Shown in pieces: positions 28,212 to 37,473 of a stretch of DNA of 64,000 nt. The notes under the pieces are model-generated. The model had not been told where the DNA came from and did no database searches. It was given only the letters and a program-made list of their open reading frames with translations. Source of the DNA: Planctomycetota bacterium (GTDB lineage Bacteria; Planctomycetota; Planctomycetia; Pirellulales; Lacipirellulaceae); the NCBI GenBank assembly GCA_029259915.1, contig JAJDED010000021.1, positions 27,176 to 91,175 of the forward strand, given 5' to 3'. The translations under genes were made by a program, and so were the position numbers. Every line of letters begins with the position of its first letter. Within the stretch, counting starts at the first letter, position 1.

Positions 28212-28610
28212 CTACCGATAGATGGTATACGGATACGAATAGTAGACGATCGGGCGATCACTACGGTAGGTGATGAATGGGCTTCTGCCCGAGCGCATCC
28301 ATGAGAGCGTGTGTACCGAGGTAAATGGAATCGCTACCGCCGGCGGACGATTCGGCGTGAGGCCGTGTCGTCTGAGCGCTTCTAGCCGAGCCATGCGTTG
28401 CTGGGCTCGCATCTGTGATTTTCGCTGGGAGATCGATCTTTTCTCAACCGTCGGCGTGGTAGGGCCATAGTACCAGGAATCGGCCTGGCCTTCTTTCGCG
28501 GCAGGAACATTTTCGCCGTTCTGGGCATATACGTTGGCGGATTTGCCCAGCCCCTGAGCAAGAAAGATGGCGACTAATGAAAACACGGAAAATTTAGTCG
28601 TACGGCTCAT
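28212..28610 (-). CDS. Small secreted protein of unknown function
   Basis: Protein of 132 residues beginning MSRTTKFSVFSLVAIFLAQG, a clear signal peptide ending near VYAQ. The mature part is rich in Arg, Ser, Pro and Tyr, with a basic helix (RKSQMRAQQRMARLEALRRHG) and a tyrosine-rich tail (YRSDRPIVYYSYPYTIYR). No family recognised. An upstream frame extension has no ribosome binding site. It may be envelope-associated. Confidence 0.65.
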   Translation of the reverse strand: MSRTTKFSVFSLVAIFLAQGLGKSANVYAQNGENVPAAKEGQADSWYYGPTTPTVEKRSISQRKSQMRAQQRMARLEALRRHGLTPNRPPAVAIPFTSVHTLSWMRSGRSPFITYRSDRPIVYYSYPYTIYR

Positions 28611-28822
28611 AAACGTTGCTCGATGCGATGAAAAAAAGAGGGGAATCTTTTTTAATCTCGGCACTCCAGAACAAAACCGATGAGTTGGATTCAGTCGGCT
28701 AGGCTGCAAAGAAGTCTCACTGTCCCGATCAGACTCTCTAGGTAAACTTTACGGGCAATTTTCTATTGGGAGCCCCAGCCACCTCGCTTCCGTTCAAAGA
28801 ACGCGAAAGAAGCCATAGCACG

Positions 28823-28882
28823 CATTTAGCCGCGATCTAACAGATCGCCGGGGCCTGCGATCTGTTAGATCGCGGCTAAATG
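28823..28882. repeat. Perfect 26-bp inverted repeat, GATCTAACAGATC family
   Basis: CATTTAGCCGCGATCTAACA... and its exact complement form 26-bp arms around an eight-base loop, just downstream of uvrB. Each arm contains its own small palindrome GCGATCT..AGATCGC. Single arms recur at 51169-51189 and, altered, at about 31525-31546. Confidence 0.93.
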
Positions 28883-28904
28883 AAAATCCATTTCTGTCGA
28901 AGCG

Positions 28905-30977
28905 CTAGGGGCTGCTCTTGGGCTTTGGCACGCGGCTGCTACTTTGCTTGCGATGCTTTCCGCGGCGCGATTTGCCCGCCGAACGATCTTTCACCAAGTC
29001 GACTGGTTGGCCTACTGATTCGCGCATAGCCTCGATGCGGTCGCGGATGGCGGCAGCCCGCTCGAACTCCAGCGATTCGGAAGCAGCCAACATCTCCGAT
29101 TCCAATTCGGAGATGTACTCCTCGGTGATGTATTGGATTTCTTCGGTGCGACCCACGGCAGCATTGGCCTGAACATGGGCGGCTGCCTCCGCTTCGATAC
29201 CTCGGTGGATCGCCTTGCGGATCGTTTCCGGGGTGATGTCATGCTCGACATTATATTCTTGCTGCAACACGCGGCGACGTTCGGTTTCGTCCATCGCACG
29301 TTGCATGGAATCGGTCACCTTGTCGGCATAAAGAATGACTTTGGCATTCACATTGCGCGCCGCCCGGCCGATCGTTTGCATCAGCGAAGTTTCGCTGCGC
29401 AGGAATCCTTCCTTGTCGGCGTCCAGAATTGCCACCAATGACACCTCCGGCAAATCAAGCCCTTCGCGCAACAGATTGATGCCAACTAAGGCCTCGAATT
29501 TCCCCACGCGTAAGTCGCGTAGTAGCTCCACGCGCTCGAAAGCGTTCAACTCGCTATGCAACCATTTGCAAAGCACGCCCTGCTCGACAAAATAGTCGGC
29601 CAAATCTTCCGCCAGGCGTTTAGTGAGCGTGGTGACCAACACCCGTTCGCCGGCGGCGGCACGCTCGCGGATTTGCTCCAGCAAATGGGGCACCTGCCCC
29701 CGCGCGGGAACCACTTCGATCACCGGGTCCAACAATCCCGTGGGCCGGATGACTTGTTCGACAACCTCGCCGCCGGTCTGTCCGAGTTCGTATTTCCCCG
29801 GAGTGGCCGAGACGTAAACCACATTTTTGATTCGCTCTTGCCATTCCGCGAATTTGAGCGGGCGGTTGTCGAGCGCACTTGGCAAACGAAAACCGTGCTC
29901 CACGAGCGTTTCTTTTCGGCTCCGATCTCCGGCATACATGGCCCCCACTTGCGAAACGGTTGCGTGCGATTCGTCGACAAACATCAAGAAATCTTTGGGG
30001 AAAAAATCGAAGAGCGTATACGGCGGTTCCCCCGCGGCGCGGCCACCGAGGATTCGGCTGTAGTTCTCCACTCCCGGGCAGTAGCCGACTTCGAGCATCA
30101 TTTCCAAATCGAAACGCGTGCGCGCGTTCAAACGCTGCGCTTCCAGCAATCGCCCGTCGCTACGAAATTGTTCGAGTCGACCGGAAAGTTCCTTGCGAAT
30201 TTCGTCGACGGCCCTTTCGATCCGTTCCTCGGGCAGCACAAAATGCTTGGCAGGATAGATAAAAACCTGTTCCAGCGAATCGATCACTTCGCCGGAGGTC
30301 GGATCGATAATCGAAAGCCGCTCGATTTCGTCCCCCCAAAACTCGACACGGAAAGCAAACTCCTCGTACGACGGCCAAATCTCCACGCAATCGCCCCGCA
30401 CGCGAAACTTGCCGCGGGCCGGGTCGGTGTCGTTTCGCTCATATTGAATATCGACCAACTTCGCCAGCACAACATCGCGGTCCAGATTCTGCCCCACCTG
30501 CAATCCGACCATCATCTGCTTGTAATCTTCCGGCGAACCCAAACCGTAAATGCAAGAAACGCTCGCCACCACAATCACGTCGCGCCGACTTACCAACGCG
30601 CTGGTCGTTGCCAGACGCATTCGGTCGATCTCTTCGTTGATCGACGCATCTTTTTCGATGTAGATATCCCGTTGGGGAATGTATGCCTCTGGCTGGTAGT
30701 AATCGTAATAGCTGACAAAATAGCTAACTGCGTTTTGCGGAAAGAACTCTTTGAACTCCGAATACAACTGCGCGGCCAACGTCTTGTTGTGCGACAACAC
30801 CAGCGTGGGACGCTGCACCTGCTGGATGATGTTGGCCATTGTAAAGGTTTTGCCGCTACCGGTGACACCCATCAACACCTGCTCAAGCTGATCGTCGCGC
30901 AACCCGCGCACCAGCGCCTCGATCGCTTGCGGCTGGTCCCCCGCGGGTTCAAACGGTGCTTGAAGATTGAATTGCAT
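28905..30977 (-). CDS. uvrB: Excinuclease ABC subunit B
   Basis: DNA damage verification helicase of nucleotide excision repair, working with UvrA and UvrC. The 690-residue protein has Walker A GVTGSGKT (37-44), the beta-hairpin region [12 protein letters not shown], the helicase motifs DESH and QTIGRAARN, and a C-terminal UVR domain ([17 protein letters not shown]) that contacts UvrC. Its first 22 codons, with part of the upstream sequence, are repeated in decayed form 10.8 kb downstream at 41704, which suggests that DNA was inserted just upstream of this gene and may have replaced its promoter. Confidence 0.97.
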   Translation of the reverse strand: MQFNLQAPFEPAGDQPQAIEALVRGLRDDQLEQVLMGVTGSGKTFTMANIIQQVQRPTLVLSHNKTLAAQLYSEFKEFFPQNAVSYFVSYYDYYQPEAYIPQRDIYIEKDASINEEIDRMRLATTSALVSRRDVIVVASVSCIYGLGSPEDYKQMMVGLQVGQNLDRDVVLAKLVDIQYERNDTDPARGKFRVRGDCVEIWPSYEEFAFRVEFWGDEIERLSIIDPTSGEVIDSLEQVFIYPAKHFVLPEERIERAVDEIRKELSGRLEQFRSDGRLLEAQRLNARTRFDLEMMLEVGYCPGVENYSRILGGRAAGEPPYTLFDFFPKDFLMFVDESHATVSQVGAMYAGDRSRKETLVEHGFRLPSALDNRPLKFAEWQERIKNVVYVSATPGKYELGQTGGEVVEQVIRPTGLLDPVIEVVPARGQVPHLLEQIRERAAAGERVLVTTLTKRLAEDLADYFVEQGVLCKWLHSELNAFERVELLRDLRVGKFEALVGINLLREGLDLPEVSLVAILDADKEGFLRSETSLMQTIGRAARNVNAKVILYADKVTDSMQRAMDETERRRVLQQEYNVEHDITPETIRKAIHRGIEAEAAAHVQANAAVGRTEEIQYITEEYISELESEMLAASESLEFERAAAIRDRIEAMRESVGQPVDLVKDRSAGKSRRGKHRKQSSSRVPKPKSSP

Positions 30978-30980
30978 CTC
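30913..30980. repeat. Left copy of the uvrB-start direct repeat
   Basis: This 68-bp stretch at the 5' end of uvrB matches 41704-41770 in the same orientation, with about 88% identity by eye, one single-base gap and an exact run from GTGCTTGAAG through to TTGCATCT. Weaker similarity continues about 30 bp further (TGAAAAAGGTG versus TGAAAGGTG). Here it is part of the intact gene. Confidence 0.88.
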
Positions 30981-31759
30981 TAATACATCGTGAAAAAGGT
31001 GTTCGAGGAAGAATGGTGCGTTTTGCTGATTGTATACTGATACCGCTGATGTAAAAATGGGGAGGCATGGAAAGCATCCATCGACAGAGCAGGTAGTCTT
31101 GGGTGTAGCCAGTGGGATTTTATGGGAACACTTTTTCTTCGGCTGAAAATATCTCTCGCAAAGGCGCTAAGGCGCAAAGATCAGATACTTGCTCAAAATA
31201 CTTCTCGCCTTTGCGAGAGTTCTCCGAAAAACCACGTAAAGGTAGTGGGGCAACGCCCTGTCTGTTACACACAGGTTGCAGCAGACTCCGTGTTCCAAGC
31301 CCGGAGGGCTGACCCATCCCTAGCCGGTGGTGTCAACCGCCGGATTGGATCGGCCAACTCCGGTAGGCCCAGAGGGCTGATACATCTGCCGATAGCCGTT
31401 TTTATGTCAGCCTTCCAGGCCTCAAAACAACATTTGCACGCTACCGGGTGACTTACGGCACCGGCTAGGGTTGTGCCAGCCCTTCGGGCGTATTCAGCCG
31501 TGATCTTGCGGATCGCTGACACCGGCGATCTATAAGATCGCGGCTAACTCCATAAAAATTGGTTGCCATGGAGCCCAAATACTGTAATTTGAAGCCTGAT
31601 TTATTGCAGTAAAATAGAAAAAACCCCAAAAAAAGCTCACCAAGCGAATTTTTTGCGGCGGATTGGGCACTAAAATCTGGCTTTTCCTAACTAGGGGGGG
31701 GGATCCCCTGGAACTTCAGCATTCTTGCTGGCCGTCGGAAACGCGATAATTTCCAGGAT
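30978..31759. other. Repeat-rich gene-free stretch
   Basis: Left end of the island. It holds hairpin family A copy 2, then the phrases CCCGGAGGGCTGACCCATCC and GTAGGCCCAGAGGGCTGAT, two related units about 90 bp apart (near 31300 and 31366), the stem GCCGGTGGTGTCAACCGCCGG and a variant GATCTATAAGATC hairpin (31525-31546). It looks like a graveyard of small mobile repeats; no gene is credible. Confidence 0.6.
31153..31219. repeat. Family A inverted repeat copy 2, right arm shortened
   Basis: The left arm is the full 27-bp CTCTCGCAAAGGCGCTAAGG... sequence; the right arm keeps only CGCCTTTGCGAGAG, so the hairpin is damaged compared with the copy at 19221. Confidence 0.85.
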
Positions 31760-32692
31760 ATGCAGTCAGGTTCGAGCTATTCGATTGCTATGAACGAAGA
31801 GACACGTAACGAGATCATCCATCGCTGGAACGGGCAGCAATCGATGCGTTCGATTGCGCTGAGTCTGAGAGTATCGCGCAATACCGTGAAACGCGTGCTT
31901 GAAGAATACCAACGGTCCCGAGACGGTCAAACGCAAGAGAGCGGCCGCCGTGTGGGAGTAAAATCGCGGTCGAGTCTTCTCGACCCGTTTGAGGAGACTC
32001 TCCGCGAGCGGTTGATTCGCTACCCGAATATCTCGGTAGTCCAGCTCTTGGAGGAACTTCGCGATCGCGACTTTCGGGGCGGCTACACCATATTAAGACA
32101 GCGCGTCAAGCGGCTGCGAAAAGAGCTCCATCAAAATGTCGAGGCCGAGCACAAATTCGCGCCTGGCGCTCAAGCACAGATGAAGTATCACGCCTACGAC
32201 TTGCTTTTTTTAGAGGAAGGTCCGCAACGGGTTTACTTGTTCGGCTATCAACTGAATTACTCACGTCGCCAATACTTGCGATTCTGCTTGCATCGAGATT
32301 TTGACACAACGGTTGCTAAACACATTGAGGCATTCGAACACCTTGGAGGCTTGGCCACTACTTGTCTTTATGAACCAACCGAAACGTCTGCCGTAGATCA
32401 TCAAGGAACCGAGATTCGCTTTCGGCCAGAATTTCTGGCGTTTGCGTCGCATTACGGATTCCGCCCCATCATTCACGCGAATTCCGATTTCCCGATGATC
32501 GATTGTGTCAAGCAATTCAACGAACAAGTGCTTCATAAGTCGGCCCTTCGATCGATCGAACATTTGAATGAGATTACGAGTCAATGGCTGAACGACGACG
32601 CCAAAAAGAGTGTCGATCCATGTCGCAACAAGACTCACAACGACGAATTACCGCACCTCATCCCGGTGCCTAAATCGGATTGGAGTTTGTGA
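31760..32692 (+). CDS. IS21 IstA-like protein lacking catalytic residues
   Basis: Protein of 310 residues that follows IstA transposases from an N-terminal helix-turn-helix (SMRSIALSLRVSRNTVKRVL, about 31-50) into the DDE core, but stops early; IstA is usually 400-500 residues. The catalytic positions are altered: the family QxDWG reads QMKYH, the YDN reads YEP, and the KGKVE glutamate region reads VKQF. The frame is nevertheless open throughout. It is either a decayed transposase that kept its frame by chance or a domesticated DNA-binding protein. An in-frame ATG ten codons later is an alternative start. No IstB partner or clear terminal repeats are seen. Confidence 0.75.
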   Translation: MQSGSSYSIAMNEETRNEIIHRWNGQQSMRSIALSLRVSRNTVKRVLEEYQRSRDGQTQESGRRVGVKSRSSLLDPFEETLRERLIRYPNISVVQLLEELRDRDFRGGYTILRQRVKRLRKELHQNVEAEHKFAPGAQAQMKYHAYDLLFLEEGPQRVYLFGYQLNYSRRQYLRFCLHRDFDTTVAKHIEAFEHLGGLATTCLYEPTETSAVDHQGTEIRFRPEFLAFASHYGFRPIIHANSDFPMIDCVKQFNEQVLHKSALRSIEHLNEITSQWLNDDAKKSVDPCRNKTHNDELPHLIPVPKSDWSL

Positions 32693-33066
32693 TTCACCAT
32701 GTAACTTCATTGAGGGCGAAGAGAACCAAACTGGTCAGCATTTCGCGTTTTTGGATGGAATACCGCGTAGCTGGACTACCAAGAGCGCGAAAGTGGTTCT
32801 CTTACGCCGCGATCCTGGTCATAACGACCGATGTACCTTGTTTGAAAGATTTTAGTGCGGTATAGAATCCGAGATACAGAGAGAATGAGCAGCCAAACTC
32901 TAATGGCTGTCTATGCGAACGGAACGGAATCCCACTGCTTGAATCTAGACGCTGACTATCCGACGAACCGGCAATTCAAGATCAAGCAATTCTTGCACAT
33001 TGCCTGGGCCCCCGCCTTTAATCTGCCCAGGCATGTCGCAAGCGGAGTCTACGGAGAGACTCGAAC
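32693..33066. other. Spacer upstream of the electron-transfer operon
   Basis: No credible gene. A GGAGAG ribosome binding site at its right end serves the next gene, so the promoter of the four-gene operon should lie here. A short open frame starting at about 32886 has no motif or ribosome binding site. Confidence 0.4.
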
Positions 33067-35298
33067 ATGGGTTGGCTTGTATTACCAGCGATTGTCTTTA
33101 CGCTCGCGCTGTCGGTCCTGGTGCAATTTGCGCGCCGTCGCGAGCTGCTGCACTTGTCGCATCGGATCGCTGATCTCGAGGAAGCCAAGAAAAAGGGCAG
33201 TCATCGGGCGCGTCTCCAGTATCCGCACGTCGATTTGAGCCGTTGCATCGGCTGCTCGACTTGCATCAAGGCCTGCCCGGAAGATGGGGTTCTCGATCTG
33301 ATTCATGGCCAAGCGGTTGTCATTCACGGCGCCCGCTGCGTGGGGCATGGATTATGTGCCAAAGCATGTCCGGTGGGTGCGGTCGATTTGACGTTGGGCG
33401 ATCTCAGCAACCGCAAAGATATTCCCGCGCTGACCGAGGAATTTGAAGTCAAGTCGATTCCAGGCTTATTTCTCGCCGGCGAAGTCACTGGTTTTGCGCT
33501 GATCCGTACAGCCATCACGCACGGCACGGCGATCGCGGACGAGGTTGCGCACCGTGTTGCGTCGCTCAATGGAAGCCGCAAGAACGATGATAGCGACGTA
33601 TTTGATCTGTGCATCGTGGGAGCAGGGCCCGCCGGGATTGCCGCTTCTTTACAGGCGAAGTCGCACGGATTGCGCTGTCTCACACTCGAACAGGATTCGC
33701 TTGGCGGCACGGTGTCCAAGTATCCAAGACGAAAACTGGTGATGACCCAGCCGGTGGCATTGCCGCTCTATGGCAAACTCAAGAGGACCAGTTATAGCAA
33801 AGAAGAGTTGATGGAGCTGTGGAGTTCGCTGGTGACGAAGTACGACCTGCCTATTCAAACTGGCGAAGAGTTCTCCGGGTTAAACCGAGAAGATGATGGT
33901 TTGATCCACCTGAAGACACAGCGTGGCGAGTACCGGACTCGATTTGCATGTCTCGCTTTGGGGCGTCGGGGAACCCCTCGCAAGCTAGGGGTTCCTGGAG
34001 AAGATCTGCCAAAGGTTGCCTATAACCTGATCGACGCCCAGTCGTACCAAGGGCGCCGAATTCTTGTCGTCGGCGGAGGAGATAGTGCGATCGAAGCAGC
34101 ACTTGGCTTGGCTGAACAACCGGGCAACCAGGTTGCGATTTCCTACCGAAAAGCGGCATTCTTTCGACTCAAGGCCAGGAACGAAACGCGCCTCCTGGAA
34201 GCGATTCAGCAGAAGAGAATGGAGTGCATCTATGAGAGCGGCGTTCTAGAAATAACAAACGATACCGTGCGATTGAAAGTGACTCCCGAAAACTGCGAGC
34301 CTTTCGAACGCACGATTGAAAACGACGACGTATTTGTAATGGCAGGAGGTATTCCGCCATTCAAGCTGTTGGAGGAGTCGGGGGTTTCATTTGATCCCGC
34401 GGACCGTCCTTCGGCTCCTCCCCTTGTCGAACAGAGCACGGGATTGATGACAGCACTCGCCGTTGCGCTGATGCTTTCTGTCTTCGCCTTGGCTTGGGTC
34501 TTGGTATTTAAGAACTATTACTCACTGGCAAGGGCCATGCGCCCGATTTCCGGACTTCATGAAGCGCTACGTCCCACAAGCGTGTTCGGGATATCGTGTG
34601 GCATTGCGGGGACGGCACTGATCATCGTCAATCTGCTGTACCTGGTACGTCGCCATCCGATGGCAGAGTGGATTCCTGGGTCGCTACGTGGTTGGATGGT
34701 ATCGCATATTGTGACGGGGATTCTTGCTTTGTTATTGATTTTACTACACGGTTCGATGTCCCCCCGCAACACGCTTGGCGGACACGCGACCGCTGCACTT
34801 TGTTTTTTGGTGGTGACCGGTGCCATTGGACGGTATTTCTATTCGATAGTTCCACGAGCGGCAAACGGTAAAGAGCTTGCGCTGGATGACCTGAACAATC
34901 GCATCGCCGCGGAATCGGAAGGCTGGGATCGATACGGTCTCGCATTTGGCGACGAAGCGCGAACCGAAATACGCGCTCTAGTTGCCGCCGGCAAATGGGA
35001 AGGCAACTTTATTCAGCGTCTATTTGCGTTGCTCAAAACACAAAGTGCGGTTCGGCTTACGTGCAAGCAACTGCAACAGCGGGGGCGCAACGAAGGGCTT
35101 TCAGGGGATCAACTTGAGAATCTCAATGCGTTAGCACATCGGGCCTACAGGACGGCACTGTTTTCGGCGCATTACGAAGATTTGCGGGGCTTGCTTTCTT
35201 CGTGGAGATATTTCCACAGATGGGTGGCCCTGCTGATGGTGCTCTTGGCAGCCGTGCATATTCTGACCGCAATTCGTTATGGGAAACTGTTTTTGTGA
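33067..35298 (+). CDS. Membrane ferredoxin / NAD(P)-flavoprotein / cytochrome b-like fusion
   Basis: Predicted inner-membrane electron input module, 743 residues. A first helix (3-21) anchors the chain; residues 60-70 give CIGCSTCIKACP for a [4Fe-4S] cluster, and 91-102 give CVGHGLCAKACP, where the second cysteine of the usual CxxCxxCxxxCP is His94. A thioredoxin-reductase-like flavoprotein follows with FAD motif VGAGPAG (184-190) and NAD(P) motif VVGGGDSAIEAA but without the CxxC redox pair. From about 455 there are five hydrophobic helices with histidines (for example SHIVTGILALLLILLHG and FHRWVALLMVLLAAVH), suggesting a diheme cytochrome b. The next gene starts within its stop codon (GTGA overlap). 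I infer electron flow from NAD(P)H or quinol to the multiheme cytochromes. Confidence 0.85.
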   Translation: MGWLVLPAIVFTLALSVLVQFARRRELLHLSHRIADLEEAKKKGSHRARLQYPHVDLSRCIGCSTCIKACPEDGVLDLIHGQAVVIHGARCVGHGLCAKACPVGAVDLTLGDLSNRKDIPALTEEFEVKSIPGLFLAGEVTGFALIRTAITHGTAIADEVAHRVASLNGSRKNDDSDVFDLCIVGAGPAGIAASLQAKSHGLRCLTLEQDSLGGTVSKYPRRKLVMTQPVALPLYGKLKRTSYSKEELMELWSSLVTKYDLPIQTGEEFSGLNREDDGLIHLKTQRGEYRTRFACLALGRRGTPRKLGVPGEDLPKVAYNLIDAQSYQGRRILVVGGGDSAIEAALGLAEQPGNQVAISYRKAAFFRLKARNETRLLEAIQQKRMECIYESGVLEITNDTVRLKVTPENCEPFERTIENDDVFVMAGGIPPFKLLEESGVSFDPADRPSAPPLVEQSTGLMTALAVALMLSVFALAWVLVFKNYYSLARAMRPISGLHEALRPTSVFGISCGIAGTALIIVNLLYLVRRHPMAEWIPGSLRGWMVSHIVTGILALLLILLHGSMSPRNTLGGHATAALCFLVVTGAIGRYFYSIVPRAANGKELALDDLNNRIAAESEGWDRYGLAFGDEARTEIRALVAAGKWEGNFIQRLFALLKTQSAVRLTCKQLQQRGRNEGLSGDQLENLNALAHRAYRTALFSAHYEDLRGLLSSWRYFHRWVALLMVLLAAVHILTAIRYGKLFL

Positions 35299-37466
35299 GT
35301 ATTCAGACGTCGCTAAAACGGACGTCCGTTTGGATCTGGCTTTTGTCAGGTGGAATCGTATTGGGGTCCGTGTACTGGGACGCTCAAGACATTTCGCCGG
35401 GGGAGCTTGCCAATTCCCATGCGCAGGAGATCCGTTTGTTGGGTGCCGAAGGCTGCAGCGCATGCCACGGCGATGAGCAGCATAGTATGACTGACGCCTG
35501 TTTGACCTGTCACAAAGACATCCATAGTCAGATAAACGTGAAAAACGGACTTCATGGCTTACTTGCTACAGAACTTGTTTCGGAATGCGCGACTTGCCAT
35601 TCCGAACATCATGGACCTGATTTTTTAATGACCAACTATCGAAGTTTCCAGCTTGCTGGATTTGAGAAACCGGAGGAATTTGGCCACACCGGTTTAGATT
35701 TCCATCTGACGGGCGAACACCTGAAGCTGGCCTGCGATGCTTGCCACAAGTCGGCATTTAACGAGTCGCTGCAGAAAGGTGAAAAACGGTTTCTTGGCCT
35801 GAATCAAGAGTGTGCCACGTGTCATGACGACGTTCATCAGGGCGCGTATGGCACGGAGTGTGCATCTTGTCACGGACAGCATGGGCCGTTTGAAGAGGTT
35901 GCTGAATTTGATCATACCAAGTTCTTCCCGCTGGTCGGTTCGCACGATCAGCTGAATTGCTCCGAATGTCATCAACAAGAAACCGCACTCTCTGTGGAAA
36001 CGCTGCTTCAGCGGGCCCGAGGAGAATCCAGCCACCCCATTGCAGTGCGGAGTTGTGCCGAGTGTCACAAATCACCACATAGCGAGGGATTCATAAACCT
36101 GGTGTCGCAATCATTGCAAGTAGCACCCGATCAATCTTGCCAGCATTGTCATTCCGCGCTGCACGAATCTTTCAGTGGCCATCACGAGACTTTCGATAAG
36201 ATTTTGCACAACTGTTCTGGCTTTCCTTTGACTGCGCCCCACGACAATGTGTCCTGCAAAACATGCCATGTGGGCTTTGGCAATGAAAAACCTGAACCCA
36301 TTGAATTTCGATCTGCCTATCCTGGACGTGAAGCCGACAACTGCCGCGCATGCCACGGAGATCCTCATAACGGCCAATTCGAAGAAGGGGCCTTCCGGGG
36401 CAGTGATTGTCTCGTCTGTCACGACTGGCATCAATTTCAACCGTCCGCGTTTTCGGTGGCTCAGCACAATCTGACGCAATTTCCATTGCATGGATCGCAT
36501 GCGAACCTCGACTGCGACCAATGTCACAAATTGCCGGCTCCAGAAGCCACCTTCGCAACCACAGGCGTATCAAGCCGAATCTTCCGAGGAACGCCCACCG
36601 AATGTTCCCATTGCCATGACGATCCGCATCAAGGAGAGTTTCAGGAGGGACCGTTCGGCGGGAACGATTGCCGAATGTGTCATAACGAGCATTCGTTTGC
36701 ACATTCCGATTTTACGATTGAACAGCACGCACAAACGCACTTCCCGCTGACTGGCGCTCACATGGCGGTGGGCTGCAACGCGTGCCATCCTCGAGACAAC
36801 TCTCAAGCCGTCGCAAGTGACGCAGTCGCGAATGTGGGCGAGGAACCCGCGGTGCCTCATTTCAACAGCACGCCGACGCAATGCAAAAGCTGTCACGAAG
36901 ATGTTCATCAAGGTGCTTTCGACAGACCCGGTCTTCCGGATGTCATCGAGGGACGCGTGGGTTGTGCACGATGTCATTCCACCGAAAGCTTTGACACACT
37001 GCGCGATATTACGTTCGATCACGCCTTGTGGACCGGTTACCCATTGCTTGGGGCCCACGGTCGGGCGCAATGTTCCGCCTGCCATTCGCCTCGGGCCAAC
37101 GCTGGTGTAGAAGCCGGCGGATACACGCAAGCACTCGGTCGAAACTGCCAGGACTGCCACAGCGATCCACACGCTGGCCAATTTGGCCCGACCGCACAAA
37201 CAGATTGCACGCGTTGTCATGTCGAAGGAAACAGTTTTAGTGAATTGATATTTAATCACCAAAAGGATTCACAATTCGTCCTCGACAAGAACCACGCCAA
37301 GCTCCCCTGTGCGGCGTGCCATCGACCGGTGCGTCTGCGCGACGGGAGGACAGCCATTCATTACAAACCCCTCGGCTCGGAATGTGGAGATTGCCACGTT
37401 CCCACAGGACCACGAGCTCCAGCAAAAACACAATTACCTTCAGAGTTAAGAAAGGGGCAGAGGTAA
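35295..37466 (+). CDS. Multiheme c-type cytochrome with 23 CxxCH motifs
   Basis: Exported cytochrome of 723 residues. I count 23 CxxCH motifs, from CSACH to CGDCH, with many distal histidines in the phrases DPHxGxF and FPLxGAH typical of the cytochrome c3/c7-like multiheme family. The GTG start overlaps the stop of the previous gene by four bases, implying translational coupling; the N-terminus (SLKRTSVWIWLLSGGIVLGSVYW) is a signal or anchor helix. The beta-barrel gene begins 8 bp after the stop. It most likely carries electrons across the periplasm to the barrel complex. The ATG upstream within the previous gene is rejected because it reads through that gene's coding end. Confidence 0.92.
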   Translation: MSIQTSLKRTSVWIWLLSGGIVLGSVYWDAQDISPGELANSHAQEIRLLGAEGCSACHGDEQHSMTDACLTCHKDIHSQINVKNGLHGLLATELVSECATCHSEHHGPDFLMTNYRSFQLAGFEKPEEFGHTGLDFHLTGEHLKLACDACHKSAFNESLQKGEKRFLGLNQECATCHDDVHQGAYGTECASCHGQHGPFEEVAEFDHTKFFPLVGSHDQLNCSECHQQETALSVETLLQRARGESSHPIAVRSCAECHKSPHSEGFINLVSQSLQVAPDQSCQHCHSALHESFSGHHETFDKILHNCSGFPLTAPHDNVSCKTCHVGFGNEKPEPIEFRSAYPGREADNCRACHGDPHNGQFEEGAFRGSDCLVCHDWHQFQPSAFSVAQHNLTQFPLHGSHANLDCDQCHKLPAPEATFATTGVSSRIFRGTPTECSHCHDDPHQGEFQEGPFGGNDCRMCHNEHSFAHSDFTIEQHAQTHFPLTGAHMAVGCNACHPRDNSQAVASDAVANVGEEPAVPHFNSTPTQCKSCHEDVHQGAFDRPGLPDVIEGRVGCARCHSTESFDTLRDITFDHALWTGYPLLGAHGRAQCSACHSPRANAGVEAGGYTQALGRNCQDCHSDPHAGQFGPTAQTDCTRCHVEGNSFSELIFNHQKDSQFVLDKNHAKLPCAACHRPVRLRDGRTAIHYKPLGSECGDCHVPTGPRAPAKTQLPSELRKGQR

Positions 37467-37473
37467 ACACGTA

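Noticed and set aside
29556..30983. 475-codon open frame opposite uvrB
   Set aside because: It mirrors the codon structure of uvrB on the other strand; no motif or ribosome binding site of its own.
36570..37262. 230-codon minus-strand frame inside the 23-heme cytochrome gene
   Set aside because: Repeating CxxCH codons keep the opposite frame open; no independent signal.
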